54,320 bases of DNA from Lysobacterales bacterium. GTDB taxonomy: Bacteria > Pseudomonadota > Gammaproteobacteria > Xanthomonadales > Rhodanobacteraceae. The position numbers and the translations under genes were made by a program. Within the stretch, counting starts at the first letter, position 1, and each line of letters starts with the position of its first letter. Under the pieces are notes generated by a model that was not told the origin of the DNA, did not search any database, and saw only the letters and a list, made by a program, of their open reading frames with translations. Shown piece by piece: positions 25,821 through 35,785 of the stretch. The stretch is taken from the NCBI GenBank assembly GCA_017305135.1, contig JAFKNA010000024.1, forward strand, positions 1 to 54,320, given 5' to 3'.

Positions 25821-28800
25821 TCACTCGAAGATCAGCTCCGCGGCGGCGATGCCGGCGAGGGATTGCAGGTGCTGGGGGAGATCCGGGTGGGCGCGGACGC
25901 GCCATTCCTCGCCGAGTTCGAGGTCCGCACGGGCGGTCTGGCTGGCGAAGCGGATGCGCACCGGCGTACTGCCGCCGCGCCAGGCGCCGAGGGCCTCGCG
26001 CAGGCTGCCGGCGAAGCCCGCGCCGACGCCGTTCAGCACCAGCCGAAGTACGCGGGCGCGTTGCTCGCAGGCGGTTTCCAGCGTCGTCACCGACTGCACG
26101 CGGAGCTGGTAGCCACCCGAAAAGTCGTCGACGCCGAGCCCGCCGCTGAACACCAGGATCGCGTCGCGGGTGAGGAGGTCGCCGTATTCGCCGAGGGTCT
26201 CGCGGTAGAGCACCGCCTCGAAGCGTCCGGAATGATCCTCGACGCTGACGAAGGCGCGGTGGTCGCCCTGCTTGCGGAGGGCGATCACCGAACCGGCGAG
26301 GGTGAAGCCCTGCTGCTCGGCGAAGCGGCGCCGACCCTCGCCGTTGCCGGTTCGCGACGGCGGGCGGAAGTGCTTGTCGATTTCGCCGATGGGACAGGTC
26401 GTGACCTCCGCCAGCAGCTCGCGCCAGGCGTCGGTGGGGTGGCCGGAGATGTAGTGGCCGAGCGTGTCGCGTTCACCATTGAGCCGCTGCGCGACCGGCC
26501 ACTCGGCAACGGCAGGTGGCATCTGCACGACGAGCGGGGTACCCATGGCGGCGCCGAAGATGTCGACCTGGCCGCTTTGGCGGTCGCGCAGCGCCTGGTC
26601 GGCCGCGCGCAGGGCCTCGGGGAGATGCGCCGCCAAGGTGGCGCGATTGACCGCCAGCGCGTCCAGCGAGCCGGACTGGATCAGCGCCTCGAACACCCGC
26701 TTGTTGAGCTTTTGCGCGTCCACCCGCTGGCAAAGGTCGAGGAGGTCGCGGAACGGGCCACCACGACGGCGCTCGGCGACGATGGCGTCGATCGGGCCGT
26801 GGCCGACGCCCTTCACCGCGCCAAGCCCGTAGCGCAGGGTCGAGTCGTCGATGGCCTCGAACATCCAGGCGGAGGCATTGATGTCCGGCGGCAGCACGGT
26901 GAGGCCGAGCGCGCGCGCCTCGCCGAGGAAATTCACCACCTTGTCGGTGTTGTCCATGTCGCTGGAGAGCACCGCGGCCATGAACTCGGCCGGGTGGTGC
27001 GCCTTCAGCCACGCGGTCTGGTAGGAAACCAGCGCATAGGCGGCCGCGTGCGACTTGTTGAAGCCGTAGCCGGCGAACTTCTCCATCAGGTCGAAGATCG
27101 CGTCGGCCTTCTCGGCGGACAGGTCGTGCGCGGCGGCGCCCTCGCGGAACTGCGCGCGCTGGCGCGCCATTTCCTCGACCTTCTTCTTGCCCATGGCGCG
27201 ACGCAGCAGGTCGGCGCCACCTAGCGAGTAGCCGCCGATGATCTGCGCCATCTGCATCACCTGCTCCTGGTAGACCATGATGCCGTAGGTCTCTTTCAGG
27301 ATCGGTTCGACGCGCGGGTCGGGGTATTCGATCGCCTCGCGCCCGTGCTTGCGCGCGCAGAAGCTCGGGATCAGCTCCATCGGCCCCGGCCGGTACAGCG
27401 AGACCAGCGCGATGATGTCCTCGAAGCAGTCCGGCTTCGCCTCGCGCATCAACTGCTGCATGCCGCGCGATTCGAGCTGGAACACCGCCACCGTCCGCGC
27501 CGACTGCAGCAGCGCGAACACCGCCGGATCGTCCAGCGGGATCTTCATGATGTCGAGGGCGCCGGGATTGGGGATTGGGGATTGGGGATTGGCAACGCCG
27601 CAACCCTGCTTTTCCGAATCCCGAATCCCCAATCCCGAATCCCGGCCGTTCACCGCCTTGACCGCCCAGTCGATGATGGTGAGCGTGCGCAGGCCGAGGA
27701 AGTCGAACTTCACCAGGCCCACCGTCTCGACATCGTCCTTGTCGAACTGGGTGACCATCCCGTCGGCGCCGTGTTCGGAGAACAGCGGCGCGAAATCGCT
27801 GAGCGGGGCGGGCGCGATGACCACGCCGCCGGCGTGCTTGCCGGCGTTGCGGGTGAGGTCCTCGAGCTTCAGCGCGAGGTCCACCAGCTCGCGAACCTCC
27901 TCCTCGGACTGGTACTGCTCGACGAATTCGGAGACGACGCGGTCGGGCTCCTTGCGCGCCTTTTCCGAGCGGCCCAGCGCGTCCTCCAGCGACAGGTCGA
28001 GCGGCACCTTCGGCAGCAGCTTGGCGATGCGGTCGACCTGGCCGTAGGGCATGCTGAGCACGCGCCCGGTGTCGCGCAGCACCGCCTTGGCCGCCATGGT
28101 GCCGTAGGTGATGATCTGGCTGACGCGGTCGCGGCCGTACTTTTGGCCGACGTAGTCGATCACCTCGTCGCGCCGGTCCATGCAGAAATCGACGTCGAAG
28201 TCCGGCATCGACACGCGTTCGGGATTCAGGAAGCGCTCGAACAGCAGGCCGTAGCGGAGCGGATCGAGATCGGTGATGCCGAGCGCGTAGGCGACCAGCG
28301 AACCGGCGCCGGAGCCGCGGCCGGGGCCGACCGGGATGTCGTTGCCCTTGGCCCAGTTGATGAAGTCGGCGACGATCAGGAAGTAGCCGGGGAAGCCCAT
28401 CTGCACGATGACGTCGACCTCGCGGTCGAGGCGTGCCTGGTAATCGGCGCGGCTGAAGCCGGCGGCGGGCGGATGCGCCACCAGCCGCCGCTCCAGCCCC
28501 GCGTTGGCCTGGGTGCGGATGTACTCGTCCAGCGATTGGCCGGTGGCCACCGGGAAGGCCGGCAGGTAGTACGTGCCGAAGCTCAGCTCCAGGTTGCAGC
28601 GGCGCGCGAGTTCGACGGTGTTCTCGATCAGCTCGGGAAGGTCGGCGAATACCTCGGCCATTTCCGCCGGTGACTTCAGGTACTGCTCGGGCGAGTAGTC
28701 GCGCGGGCGCCGCGGGTCGGCCAGCACGCGCCCGGCGTGGATGCACACGCGGGCCTCGTGTGCCTCGAAGTCGTCGCGGGAGAGGAAGCGCACGTCGTTG

Positions 28801-29390
28801 CTGGCGATGGCCGGAAGATCCAGTCGCCCGGCGAGGTCCAGCGCGCCGGCGAGGAAGGCTTCCTCGTGGGGGCGGCGGGTGCGCACGATTTCCAGATAGG
28901 TGCGGTCCGGGAAACGTTGGCGCCACCATTCGGCGCACTGCTGCGCCAGGTCCTCGCGACCGGCGAGAAGGTGGCGGCCGATGTCGCTGTCGTGCCCGGC
29001 CAGCACGATCAGCCCCGCGCCGGCCGCACCGAGCCAGTCCGCCTCGACGACCACGCGGTCGCCCTGGCGGTTCTCCGCGTAGGCGCGGGTCATGAGGCGG
29101 GAGAGGTTCAGGTAGCCGCCATGGTCCTGGCACAGCACGGTGATCCGCTGCGGTCGCGCGGGGTCCTGCGCATCGCCTACCCACAGGTCGGCCCCGGCGA
29201 TCGGCTTCACGCCGGCGGCCTCGGCGGCCTTGTAGAACTTCACCAGCGCGAACAGGTTGGCCTGGTCGGTCAACGCCACCGCCGGCATGTCCATGCGCGC
29301 GCAGGCGGCCACCAGCGCGCCGATGCGGATGGTCGAGTCGGTCAGCGAATACTCGCTGTGCAGGTGCAGGTGGACGAAGCCGGGAGGCAT
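25821..29390 (-). CDS. dnaE: DNA polymerase III subunit alpha
   Basis: 1,189 residues, the replicative polymerase. Seen in order: the PHP domain (FVHLHLHSEYSLTDS), palm residues in MPDFDVDFCMDRRDEVIDY (the catalytic DxD) and VGLVKFDFLGLRTL (third Asp). Fingers follow (GIMVYQEQVMQMAQI, YGFNKSHAAAYALVSYQTAW), then an OB fold and the C-terminal domain. ATG 29390 is fixed by MPPGFVHLHLHSEY; the frame upstream is shadow. Residues about 582-610 are encoded by an inverted pair of heptamer arrays, where E. coli has a shorter loop. The usual partner rnhB is here separated from dnaE by a sulfatase gene. Confidence 0.97.
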   Translation of the reverse strand: MPPGFVHLHLHSEYSLTDSTIRIGALVAACARMDMPAVALTDQANLFALVKFYKAAEAAGVKPIAGADLWVGDAQDPARPQRITVLCQDHGGYLNLSRLMTRAYAENRQGDRVVVEADWLGAAGAGLIVLAGHDSDIGRHLLAGREDLAQQCAEWWRQRFPDRTYLEIVRTRRPHEEAFLAGALDLAGRLDLPAIASNDVRFLSRDDFEAHEARVCIHAGRVLADPRRPRDYSPEQYLKSPAEMAEVFADLPELIENTVELARRCNLELSFGTYYLPAFPVATGQSLDEYIRTQANAGLERRLVAHPPAAGFSRADYQARLDREVDVIVQMGFPGYFLIVADFINWAKGNDIPVGPGRGSGAGSLVAYALGITDLDPLRYGLLFERFLNPERVSMPDFDVDFCMDRRDEVIDYVGQKYGRDRVSQIITYGTMAAKAVLRDTGRVLSMPYGQVDRIAKLLPKVPLDLSLEDALGRSEKARKEPDRVVSEFVEQYQSEEEVRELVDLALKLEDLTRNAGKHAGGVVIAPAPLSDFAPLFSEHGADGMVTQFDKDDVETVGLVKFDFLGLRTLTIIDWAVKAVNGRDSGLGIRDSEKQGCGVANPQSPIPNPGALDIMKIPLDDPAVFALLQSARTVAVFQLESRGMQQLMREAKPDCFEDIIALVSLYRPGPMELIPSFCARKHGREAIEYPDPRVEPILKETYGIMVYQEQVMQMAQIIGGYSLGGADLLRRAMGKKKVEEMARQRAQFREGAAAHDLSAEKADAIFDLMEKFAGYGFNKSHAAAYALVSYQTAWLKAHHPAEFMAAVLSSDMDNTDKVVNFLGEARALGLTVLPPDINASAWMFEAIDDSTLRYGLGAVKGVGHGPIDAIVAERRRGGPFRDLLDLCQRVDAQKLNKRVFEALIQSGSLDALAVNRATLAAHLPEALRAADQALRDRQSGQVDIFGAAMGTPLVVQMPPAVAEWPVAQRLNGERDTLGHYISGHPTDAWRELLAEVTTCPIGEIDKHFRPPSRTGNGEGRRRFAEQQGFTLAGSVIALRKQGDHRAFVSVEDHSGRFEAVLYRETLGEYGDLLTRDAILVFSGGLGVDDFSGGYQLRVQSVTTLETACEQRARVLRLVLNGVGAGFAGSLREALGAWRGGSTPVRIRFASQTARADLELGEEWRVRAHPDLPQHLQSLAGIAAAELIFE
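27561..27648. repeat. inverted pair of heptamer arrays inside dnaE
   Basis: On the plus strand, GGGATTG units run from 27564 to 27592. A loop of about 23 bp follows, then AATCCCG/AATCCCC units at about 27616-27645, complementary to the first array. The coding strand is the minus strand and the whole element is translated in frame as a Gly/Pro/Ser-rich loop (RDSGLGIRDSEK, then ANPQSPIPNPG). Each arm has four G-runs on one strand, a G-quadruplex pattern. Confidence 0.85.
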
Positions 29391-29524
29391 GGCGGACGCG
29401 GTGCGGAACCCTGCCGGGCGGGCGCCGGGCCGCCCAGCGTAGTGGCTGCCCCCGGGAGCGGCAAGATTGACAAGCGCGCCACCGGCTCGGGGGTCGGCAG
29501 CTGTCAGCCGCGTGGTCCGGCCGG

Positions 29525-29597
29525 GGTAGGAGCGAGCGTGCTCGCGACCGCCATGCAAGGGAACCCCGACCAGGTCGCCTGCTCGCAAGCTCCTGCA
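29525..29597. repeat. REP-like inverted pair upstream of dnaE
   Basis: GTAGGAGCGAGCGTGCTCGCG at 29525 faces CGCCTGCTCGCAAGCTCCTGCAG ending at 29597 across about 30 bp. The gap 29391-29622 between the sulfatase and dnaE genes holds nothing else. Confidence 0.7.
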
Positions 29598-29622
29598 GCG
29601 CGACGCCTGCCAGGTGCGCCGC

Positions 29623-31314
29623 TCAGGGCCCGAGCGCGTCGAGCCTGCCGAAGGCGTGCGCCATCCAGGATTCCAGCGCCTCCGGTTGCGGGCAGTCCAT
29701 GAAACGTCCGTTGCAACGCTCGCGCAGGCGTGTGTTGGCTTCGAAGAAGGCATCCTTGGGCAGGCCGGCGATATCGATGATCAGGCCGGCGAGGAAGGCC
29801 AGGTCGAGCCGATCGGGCACCGTTTCCCGCTCGCCGGCGGGCGTGCTGTCGATGCGGTAATAGGTGAGTTGGCGCGCCAGCGCCGGTTCCCGCACCCGCG
29901 CGCTGCTGGCGAGACCCCGCTCCAGCCCGTCGAAGGAAGGACGATGGTCGCCGAAGTGCGCCAGCAGCGTCGGCCGGCCGCTGGCGAACAGGAATGCGCG
30001 CAGCCGTTCCAGCGCTGCCGCCGACTCATGCAGCCGATGGAGATAGTGCCCGACGTTGCGGTTGGTGCGCTCGTCCTCGCCGGGCAGCAGCGGGCGGTCG
30101 AACGGAGCGGGCAGGGCGTCCAGCGGCAGGTCGTGCGGGCCGTGCTGGCGCATGGTGAGGAGCATGATGAAGAGCGGTTGCCCCGGATCGCCGGCAAGTT
30201 GCGGATAACGCTCCTGGAAGCGCGCCACCAGGTCGCCGTCGCTGCTTTCCCAGCCGAGCCCGAGTTCGGCGGCGTCGTGGAACTCGTCGAAACCGTAGTC
30301 GGCATACGCCTCCGCGGCACGCACGAAGCCGCCTTCCATGGGATAGAAGGCGATGCTGCGGTAGCCGAGCGCCTTGAGCTGCCGTGGCAGGCTGTAGCGA
30401 ACGCGCGGCGCCAGGTTGTAGGGCGCGTAGATGCCCGCCGGACCGAACAGCGGGTGCGGCAGGGCGGCCAGGAAGGCGAACTCGCTGGTCCAGGTCGCGC
30501 CGCCCCAGGTGTGGACCAGCAGGTCGCCGCGGGCGCGCGTGCTGGCGTCGCCATCGAACAGGGGCAGGCTGCATTGCGGCGCGGCGCAGGCTGCCCACTG
30601 GCGCGGGTCCAGGGTGCTCTCCTCCAGCACCACGACGATGTCCGGGCGGTGTTCCGCCTGTGCGGCCGACGCCTCGCCCCAGTCGAAGCGCGAAGCCGCG
30701 GTGGCCGAATGGGGCGGCAGCGACACGCGCATGCGGCTGATTGAATCGAGGAAGGTCGTGGCGGGATTCGCCGTCGCGTGTTCGATGAAGGCCCACGTGC
30801 CCGTGCCCACCTTGGCGCCGAGCGACGCCCCCGGCCACGCGGCGGCGACGAGGAAGGCGGCGAGCAGCGACCAGGCCGCGTGCGCCAGGCGCCGGCCGCG
30901 CCATCCCGCGGGTCGTTCGATCCACCACAGCCAGGCGGCGACGACGAAGCCGCCGACCACCGCGCCCAGCACTTTCGGCCACATGCCGGGGTAGTGGGCG
31001 ATCACGTCCGCGGTACTGGACGAGAGGAAATAACGGAGGTCGGGTCCCAGCAGCGGCTGGTGCAGGTACTGGCGCTTCAGGGTGCTGGCCAGCCACAGGG
31101 CGCCGATGAGGCCGGCGGACGCGAACAGGCCGAAGCCGCGCCGGCCGCTGAGCGTCACCAGCAGCCATGCAAGCGCGCCGGCGAGGAGCGCGAGGTGCAT
31201 CCGCTCGTCGGCGCCGGTTTCGGCGCCGAGCAGGCGCCGCAGGGCCTCGGCGAACGCGGCCGTGCCGAGCGCCGTCGCCACAAGGCTGCGCCAATGGCGA
31301 GCGAGAGGCTTCAC
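29623..31314 (-). CDS. membrane sulfatase-fold transferase (LTA synthase / OpgB-like)
   Basis: 563 residues. Four or five membrane helices lie within residues 8-165, then a periplasmic alkaline-phosphatase/sulfatase domain. DIVVVLEESTLDP gives the first metal-binding acidic residue, HTWGGATWTSEFAFLAALP holds the likely Thr nucleophile, and LLAHFGDHRPSFDG is the DH metal site. Such enzymes transfer phosphoglycerol or phosphoethanolamine to glucans, lipoteichoic acid or lipid A; the acceptor cannot be told. The start is GTG 31314, with a strong hairpin directly upstream. Its place between rnhB and dnaE is unusual. Being among lipid A genes, an envelope substrate is plausible. Confidence 0.82.
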   Translation of the reverse strand: MKPLARHWRSLVATALGTAAFAEALRRLLGAETGADERMHLALLAGALAWLLVTLSGRRGFGLFASAGLIGALWLASTLKRQYLHQPLLGPDLRYFLSSSTADVIAHYPGMWPKVLGAVVGGFVVAAWLWWIERPAGWRGRRLAHAAWSLLAAFLVAAAWPGASLGAKVGTGTWAFIEHATANPATTFLDSISRMRVSLPPHSATAASRFDWGEASAAQAEHRPDIVVVLEESTLDPRQWAACAAPQCSLPLFDGDASTRARGDLLVHTWGGATWTSEFAFLAALPHPLFGPAGIYAPYNLAPRVRYSLPRQLKALGYRSIAFYPMEGGFVRAAEAYADYGFDEFHDAAELGLGWESSDGDLVARFQERYPQLAGDPGQPLFIMLLTMRQHGPHDLPLDALPAPFDRPLLPGEDERTNRNVGHYLHRLHESAAALERLRAFLFASGRPTLLAHFGDHRPSFDGLERGLASSARVREPALARQLTYYRIDSTPAGERETVPDRLDLAFLAGLIIDIAGLPKDAFFEANTRLRERCNGRFMDCPQPEALESWMAHAFGRLDALGP

Positions 31315-31315
31315 G

Positions 31316-31407
31316 GCCGGGCAGGGCGCCTGCCCGGCTGCCTTTTTCGACTTGCAGGCAAGGAGCGCAGCAGTGCCTTCGGGGACGGCCGGGCTCCCGC
31401 CCGGCCG
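31316..31407. repeat. two GC hairpins upstream of the sulfatase gene
   Basis: Hairpin 1: GCCGGGCAGG (31316-31325), GCG loop, CCTGCCCGGC (31329-31338), followed on the plus strand by TTTTT. Hairpin 2: GGCCGGGC, TCCC loop, GCCCGGCC near 31385-31405, followed by CTTTTG. On the minus strand hairpin 1 ends one base before the sulfatase GTG, where a ribosome-binding site should be. On the plus strand the T-runs give terminator shape, but no plus-strand gene precedes them. Confidence 0.55.
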
Positions 31408-31497
31408 CTTTTGCTTCCGGGCAGCTTCACGCCAGGAGCGCCGAGTTGGAGCTCGGCATTCGCGTGGATGGGCCAGCGCTCGGAAGGCGCAGGCGCG

Positions 31498-32160
31498 TCA
31501 TGGCAAGGCCGGTTCGAGGCTGGCCGGCTCCTGCGGCGCGTGCACGTCCGCTTCCGCCGGGAACAGCTCGGGGGCGAGCAGCCGCTGCACGGGCGCGAAG
31601 CCGCGTCGGTGGATCGGGCAGGGGCCGAGGCGGTCGAGCGCGGCGAGATGCTCGGGCGTGCCGTATCCCTTGTGGCGGGCGAAGCCGTAGCCCGGATGGC
31701 TGGCGTCATAGTCGCGCATCAGGGCGTCGCGTGCCGTCTTGGCGAGGATCGAGGCGGCGCCGATCGCGACCTGGCTGGCATCGCCGCCGACGATCGCGCG
31801 CGCCGGGCAGGGCAGGTGCGGCGGCAGCCGGTTGCCGTCGATCAGGGCCAGCGTGGGCGCGAGGGCGAGCGCGGTGAGCGCGCGCTGCATGCCAAGGAGG
31901 GTGGCGCCAAGGATGTTGAGCCGTTCGATCTCGGCGACGTCGATGGCCACCACCGACCAGGCCAGCGCGCGTTCGCGGATGCGCGGGGCGAGGCGCTCGC
32001 GCTCGGCTTCGCACAGCTCCTTGGAATCGGCGATGCCGCGGATCCGGCGCGCCGGATCCAGGATGACGGCGGCGACCACCACTGGACCTGCCAGCGGGCC
32101 GCGACCGGCCTCGTCGACGCCGGCGACGACTTCGCCCGGATCCGGTCGCCAGCGCTTCAT
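31498..32160 (-). CDS. rnhB: ribonuclease HII
   Basis: 220 residues. It cuts RNA in RNA-DNA hybrids, including single ribonucleotides. The catalytic set is visible in [20 protein letters not shown] (Asp, Glu) and in ALIDGNRLP (Asp), with [14 protein letters not shown] and [15 protein letters not shown] as further family motifs. ATG 32160 overlaps the lpxB stop as ATGA, giving lpxB-rnhB coupling as in E. coli. The last 25 residues are an acidic extension beyond the usual end. Confidence 0.96.
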   Translation of the reverse strand: MKRWRPDPGEVVAGVDEAGRGPLAGPVVVAAVILDPARRIRGIADSKELCEAERERLAPRIRERALAWSVVAIDVAEIERLNILGATLLGMQRALTALALAPTLALIDGNRLPPHLPCPARAIVGGDASQVAIGAASILAKTARDALMRDYDASHPGYGFARHKGYGTPEHLAALDRLGPCPIHRRGFAPVQRLLAPELFPAEADVHAPQEPASLEPALP

Positions 32161-33422
32161 GGCGTGCCCTCGCTGGAAGGGTTCGCGCCGACCGGGCGAT
32201 CGCCGGCTCGCTCCTCGACCAGTTCGGCGACCGCCGCCGCGGCGCTGCGGCTGGCGCCCCGCGCGAGTTCGCGATGCTGGCGCCGGTACTCGGCCAGCAG
32301 CGCGGGATCGATGCTGCGCGAGCGCAACGTGGGCGCGAGGGCGGCGGCGAGAGCTTCGGGCGTGCAGTCGTCCTGCATCAGTTCCGGCACCAGCGCGCGG
32401 CCGGCGAGCACGTTGGGCAGCGCATAACGTTCCACCTTGAGGAGGCGCAAGCCCCTGACCAGGCGGTAGGTCAGCGGCGCCAGGCGGTAGGCGACCACCA
32501 TCGGCCGCTTGGCCAACATCGCCTCGAGCGCCGCGGTGCCGGAAGTGAGCAGCACGGCATCGGCGGCACGCAGGGCCAGGTGGGCCTCGCCCACCGGGGT
32601 CAGGAAGCGCTCGTCGCGAAACGGTTCGGCGCCCTGCTTCGCCTCCCGGCCGGCCACTTCGGCACGCAGCGCGGCAAAGGCGGCGCGGCAGGGCTCGTTG
32701 GCCATCGGCGCGACGATACGGAGGTCGGGGATCTCGGTCGCCAGGAGGCGGGCGGCCGCAAGGAAATCCGGCCCGAGCCGCTCGATCTCGCCGAGGCGGC
32801 TGCCCGGGAGCAGCGCCAGCACCGGCGCGTCCTGCGGCAGGCCGAGCGCCGCGCGCGCCGTGGCCGGGTCGGGCTCGAGCGGGAAGGCGTCGGCCAGCGG
32901 ATGGCCCACGAAGCGCGCGTCCACGCCGTGGCGGGCATAGATCGGCGGCTCCATCGGAAACAGGCACAGCACGCGGTCGGCACTCTGGCCGATCCGCGCC
33001 GCGCGTTTTTCCTTCCACGCCCACACCGATGGGCTGACGTAATGCACGGTCGCGATGCCGGCGCGCTTCAGCGTCGTTTCAAGGCCCAGGTTGAAGTCGG
33101 GCGCATCGATGCCGATGAAGGCGTCCGGCCGAGCCGCAAGCGCGCGTCGCGTCGCGGCGCGGCGGATCGCGAGGAGCCGTGGCAGATGGCGCAGCACCTC
33201 CACGTAGCCCATCACCGCCAGTTCCTCGGCGCGGTACCAGGCCTCGAAACCGGCTGCCAGCATGGCCGGCCCGCCGATGCCCTCGAAGCGCGCCGCGGGA
33301 TAGCGCTCGCGCAGCGCGCCGATCAGTCCGGCGCCGAGCAGGTCGCCGGAGGACTCGCCGGCGATGAGCACGAAGAGCCGGGATTGGGGATTCGGGATTG
33401 GGGATTTGGCTGCCTGTCGCAC
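32157..33422 (-). CDS. lpxB: lipid A disaccharide synthase
   Basis: 421 residues. It joins UDP-2,3-diacylglucosamine and lipid X. Family motifs: [61 protein letters not shown] and [16 protein letters not shown]. The start is GTG 33422, supported by AAGGTGATGG about 10 bases upstream. Residues 6-14 (KSPIPNPQS) are encoded by a heptamer array, where homologues have an unrelated short lead. No other start precedes the conserved core, so the repeat must be translated. It follows lpxA by 91 bp of repeat DNA and overlaps rnhB. Confidence 0.96.
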   Translation of the reverse strand: MRQAAKSPIPNPQSRLFVLIAGESSGDLLGAGLIGALRERYPAARFEGIGGPAMLAAGFEAWYRAEELAVMGYVEVLRHLPRLLAIRRAATRRALAARPDAFIGIDAPDFNLGLETTLKRAGIATVHYVSPSVWAWKEKRAARIGQSADRVLCLFPMEPPIYARHGVDARFVGHPLADAFPLEPDPATARAALGLPQDAPVLALLPGSRLGEIERLGPDFLAAARLLATEIPDLRIVAPMANEPCRAAFAALRAEVAGREAKQGAEPFRDERFLTPVGEAHLALRAADAVLLTSGTAALEAMLAKRPMVVAYRLAPLTYRLVRGLRLLKVERYALPNVLAGRALVPELMQDDCTPEALAAALAPTLRSRSIDPALLAEYRRQHRELARGASRSAAAAVAELVEERAGDRPVGANPSSEGTP

Positions 33423-33509
33423 GACTATCCATCACCTTGCAGGCCGGGCGCCACGGGTGAGCGGCCGGAGTACCGTTCCGAATCCCGTATCCCGAATCCC
33501 CAATCCCGG
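33379..33509. repeat. inverted pair of heptamer arrays spanning the lpxA-lpxB junction
   Basis: GGGATTG/GGGATTC units lie at about 33381-33407 inside the lpxB 5' coding region. Complementary AATCCCG/AATCCCC units lie at 33479-33509, ending five bases before the lpxA stop. The arms can pair around a loop of about 70 bases that carries the lpxB start codon and ribosome-binding site. Same element type as in dnaE. Confidence 0.8.
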
Positions 33510-33513
33510 CACC

Positions 33514-34284
33514 TCAGCGCCCCAGCGAACGCTCGCTGCGGTCGATGAAGTCGAGCAGCGCGGCGACGTCGTGGCTGTCGGCAGCCTGCTCGGCGAGTCG
33601 GCCGCGCGCGTCGGCAAGCGGCAGGCCGGAGACGTACAGGGTGCGGTAGGCGCGCTTGATGGCGCCGATGCGGTCGGCATCGAAGCCGCGCCGCCTGAGG
33701 CCCTCGCTGTTGACGCCGCGCGGGCGCGCGTAGGGACCGGCTACCACCACGAACGGCGGCACGTCGGCATTGATCAGGCTGCCCATGCCGGTGAACGCGT
33801 GCGCGCCGATCTTGCAGAACTGGTGCACGCCGGTGAAGCCGCCGAGGATGACGTGGTCGCCGACCTCGACGTGGCCGGCGAGGGTGGCGTTGTTGGCGAA
33901 CACGACGTGGTTGCCGACATGGCAGTCGTGCGCGATGTGCACGTAGGCCATGATCCAGTTGTCGTCGCCGATGCGCGTGGCGCCACCGCCTTCGCCGGTG
34001 CCGCGGTTGAAGGTGGCGAACTCGCGGATCACGTTGCGGTCGCCGATGACCAGCGCGCTGTCCTCGCCGTGGAACTTCTTGTCCTGCGGCTCGGCGCCGA
34101 GCGAGGCGAACTGGAAGATGCGGTTGTCGCAGCCGATGCGGGTGCGGCCCTCGATCACCACGTGCGCGCCGATCTCGCTGCGCGCGCCGATCTCGACGCC
34201 GGCGCCGATGATGCTGTACGCGCCGACCGCGACGCCCTCGGCGAGCTTCGCCCGCGGATCGACGATGGCGGTCGGGTGGATCAT
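33514..34284 (-). CDS. lpxA: UDP-N-acetylglucosamine acyltransferase
   Basis: 256 residues, normal length. First step of lipid A synthesis: transfer of a 3-hydroxyacyl chain from ACP to UDP-GlcNAc. The left-handed beta-helix hexapeptides are plain ([35 protein letters not shown]). The catalytic His lies in [24 protein letters not shown] and the C-terminal helical part complete it. Its ATG overlaps the fabZ stop by one base. Confidence 0.97.
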   Translation of the reverse strand: MIHPTAIVDPRAKLAEGVAVGAYSIIGAGVEIGARSEIGAHVVIEGRTRIGCDNRIFQFASLGAEPQDKKFHGEDSALVIGDRNVIREFATFNRGTGEGGGATRIGDDNWIMAYVHIAHDCHVGNHVVFANNATLAGHVEVGDHVILGGFTGVHQFCKIGAHAFTGMGSLINADVPPFVVVAGPYARPRGVNSEGLRRRGFDADRIGAIKRAYRTLYVSGLPLADARGRLAEQAADSHDVAALLDFIDRSERSLGR

Positions 34285-34751
34285 CAGCCGGTGACCCCGG
34301 CGCAGAGCATCTCGGCCTCGGCCACCACGGCGCCGTCGACGTAGGCGCAGCCCTGGAACTGGCTCATGTTGCGCAGCGCGCGCTTCTGTTCGACCTCGAA
34401 GCGCAACTGGTCGCCCGGCACCACGATGTGGTTGAAGCGGGCCTTGTCCACGCGCACCAGGTAGAACACGGTGGTGCGGTTCGGATCGCGCGGGCTGGAG
34501 AGCATCGTCAGCACCCCGGCCGCCTGCGCCATGCCTTCCACGATCAGCACTCCCGGCATCACCGGATGGCCGGGGAAATGGCCCTGGAAGAAAGGTTCGT
34601 TGATGGTGACGTTCTTGATCGCGGTCACGCGGACGCCGGGTTCGCAGGCGGTGACGCGATCCAGCAGCAGGAAGGGGTAGCGGTGCGGCAGCAGCTCCGC
34701 GATCCGCTCGACGCCGATCGGCAGCTCCAGTGCGGCGTTGGGGTTGTTCAT
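34284..34751 (-). CDS. fabZ: 3-hydroxyacyl-ACP dehydratase FabZ
   Basis: 155 residues. It dehydrates 3-hydroxyacyl-ACP in fatty acid elongation and competes with LpxA and LpxD for hydroxyacyl-ACP, which explains the clustering. The hot-dog fold motifs are [14 protein letters not shown] and [20 protein letters not shown], with the catalytic His and Glu. ATG 34751 overlaps the lpxD stop (ATGA). Confidence 0.97.
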   Translation of the reverse strand: MNNPNAALELPIGVERIAELLPHRYPFLLLDRVTACEPGVRVTAIKNVTINEPFFQGHFPGHPVMPGVLIVEGMAQAAGVLTMLSSPRDPNRTTVFYLVRVDKARFNHIVVPGDQLRFEVEQKRALRNMSQFQGCAYVDGAVVAEAEMLCAGVTG

Positions 34752-35785
34752 GGTTCGGATTCCTTGGGAGCGGCGCCGATGCGCCGCGCGATTTCGTCCA
34801 GATGCCTGAAACGTGCCGCGTTGCGCCGCCACTGCCGGTTGGGCTGGATCGGCGTGCCGGATGAGTATTCTCCCGCTTCGCGCAGCGAGTGGGTGACCAG
34901 GCTCATCGCGGTGACGGTGACGCGGTCGGCAAGGCTCAAATGACCCAGTATGCCAGCGCCGCCGCCGATCAGGCAGTAGCGACCGATGCGTGCACTGCCG
35001 GCCACCGCCGCGCAGCCGGCGAGGGCGCTGTGCGCGCCGATGTGGACGTTGTGCGCGATCTGGATCTGGTTGTCCAGGCGCACGTCGTGTTCCAGCACCG
35101 TGTCGCCGAGTGCGCCGCGGTCGATGGTGGTGTTGGCGCCGATTTCGCAGTCGTCGCCGACCACCACGCCGCCGAGCTGCGGCACCTTTTCCCAGTGGGG
35201 TTCGTCCGCGCTGCGGTCGAATGCGAGGCCGAAGCCGTCCGCGCCGAGCACCGCGCCCGGATGGATCAGCACGCGCTTGCCGATCGCTACGTCCTGCATG
35301 AGGGTCACCCGCGCCACCAGCCGCGACTGCGCGCCCACCCTGCAGCGCGGGCCGACGATGCAGTGCGGGCCGAGCACGGCGCCCTCCTCGACCACCACGC
35401 CATCGGCAATGCTGCAGAAAGCAGCCACCGATGCGCCGGGGCTGATGCGTGCTCCCGGCGCGATGTCCGCCGACGGGTGGATGCCCGGAACGGCGGCCGG
35501 GCGGCGCTCGAACAGCGCCGCGATGCGGGCGAAGGCTAGATAGGGATCGGCTGCGACCAGGCAGTCGGCCGGGCATTCCGCCGCGTCCGCCTCGCCCAGC
35601 ACGACGGCGCCCGCGCGACTGCCGGCGAGCTGGGCGCGGTAGCGCGGGTTGGCGAGGAAGGCGAGCTCGCCCGCGCCGGCACCGGCGAGCGTGGCCACGC
35701 CGGTGATCGGGCGGGCCGGATCTCCGCGCAGCACCAGGCCGAAGCGTTCGGCCAGATCGCCCAGGGTGGGCTGCGGCGGAGTCAT
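34748..35785 (-). CDS. lpxD: UDP-3-O-acyl-glucosamine N-acyltransferase
   Basis: 345 residues. Third step of lipid A synthesis. The N-terminal uridine-binding domain ([15 protein letters not shown]) is followed by a hexapeptide beta-helix ([15 protein letters not shown]). The catalytic His lies in [18 protein letters not shown], and the C-terminal helix is [18 protein letters not shown]. Overlaps fabZ and ompH by 4 bases each. Confidence 0.97.
   Translation of the reverse strand: MTPPQPTLGDLAERFGLVLRGDPARPITGVATLAGAGAGELAFLANPRYRAQLAGSRAGAVVLGEADAAECPADCLVAADPYLAFARIAALFERRPAAVPGIHPSADIAPGARISPGASVAAFCSIADGVVVEEGAVLGPHCIVGPRCRVGAQSRLVARVTLMQDVAIGKRVLIHPGAVLGADGFGLAFDRSADEPHWEKVPQLGGVVVGDDCEIGANTTIDRGALGDTVLEHDVRLDNQIQIAHNVHIGAHSALAGCAAVAGSARIGRYCLIGGGAGILGHLSLADRVTVTAMSLVTHSLREAGEYSSGTPIQPNRQWRRNAARFRHLDEIARRIGAAPKESEP

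Noticed and set aside
31316-31347. Plus-strand rho-independent terminator (hairpin plus T-run)
   Set aside because: Good shape, but no plus-strand gene lies upstream for many kb; more likely one of the repeat hairpins.
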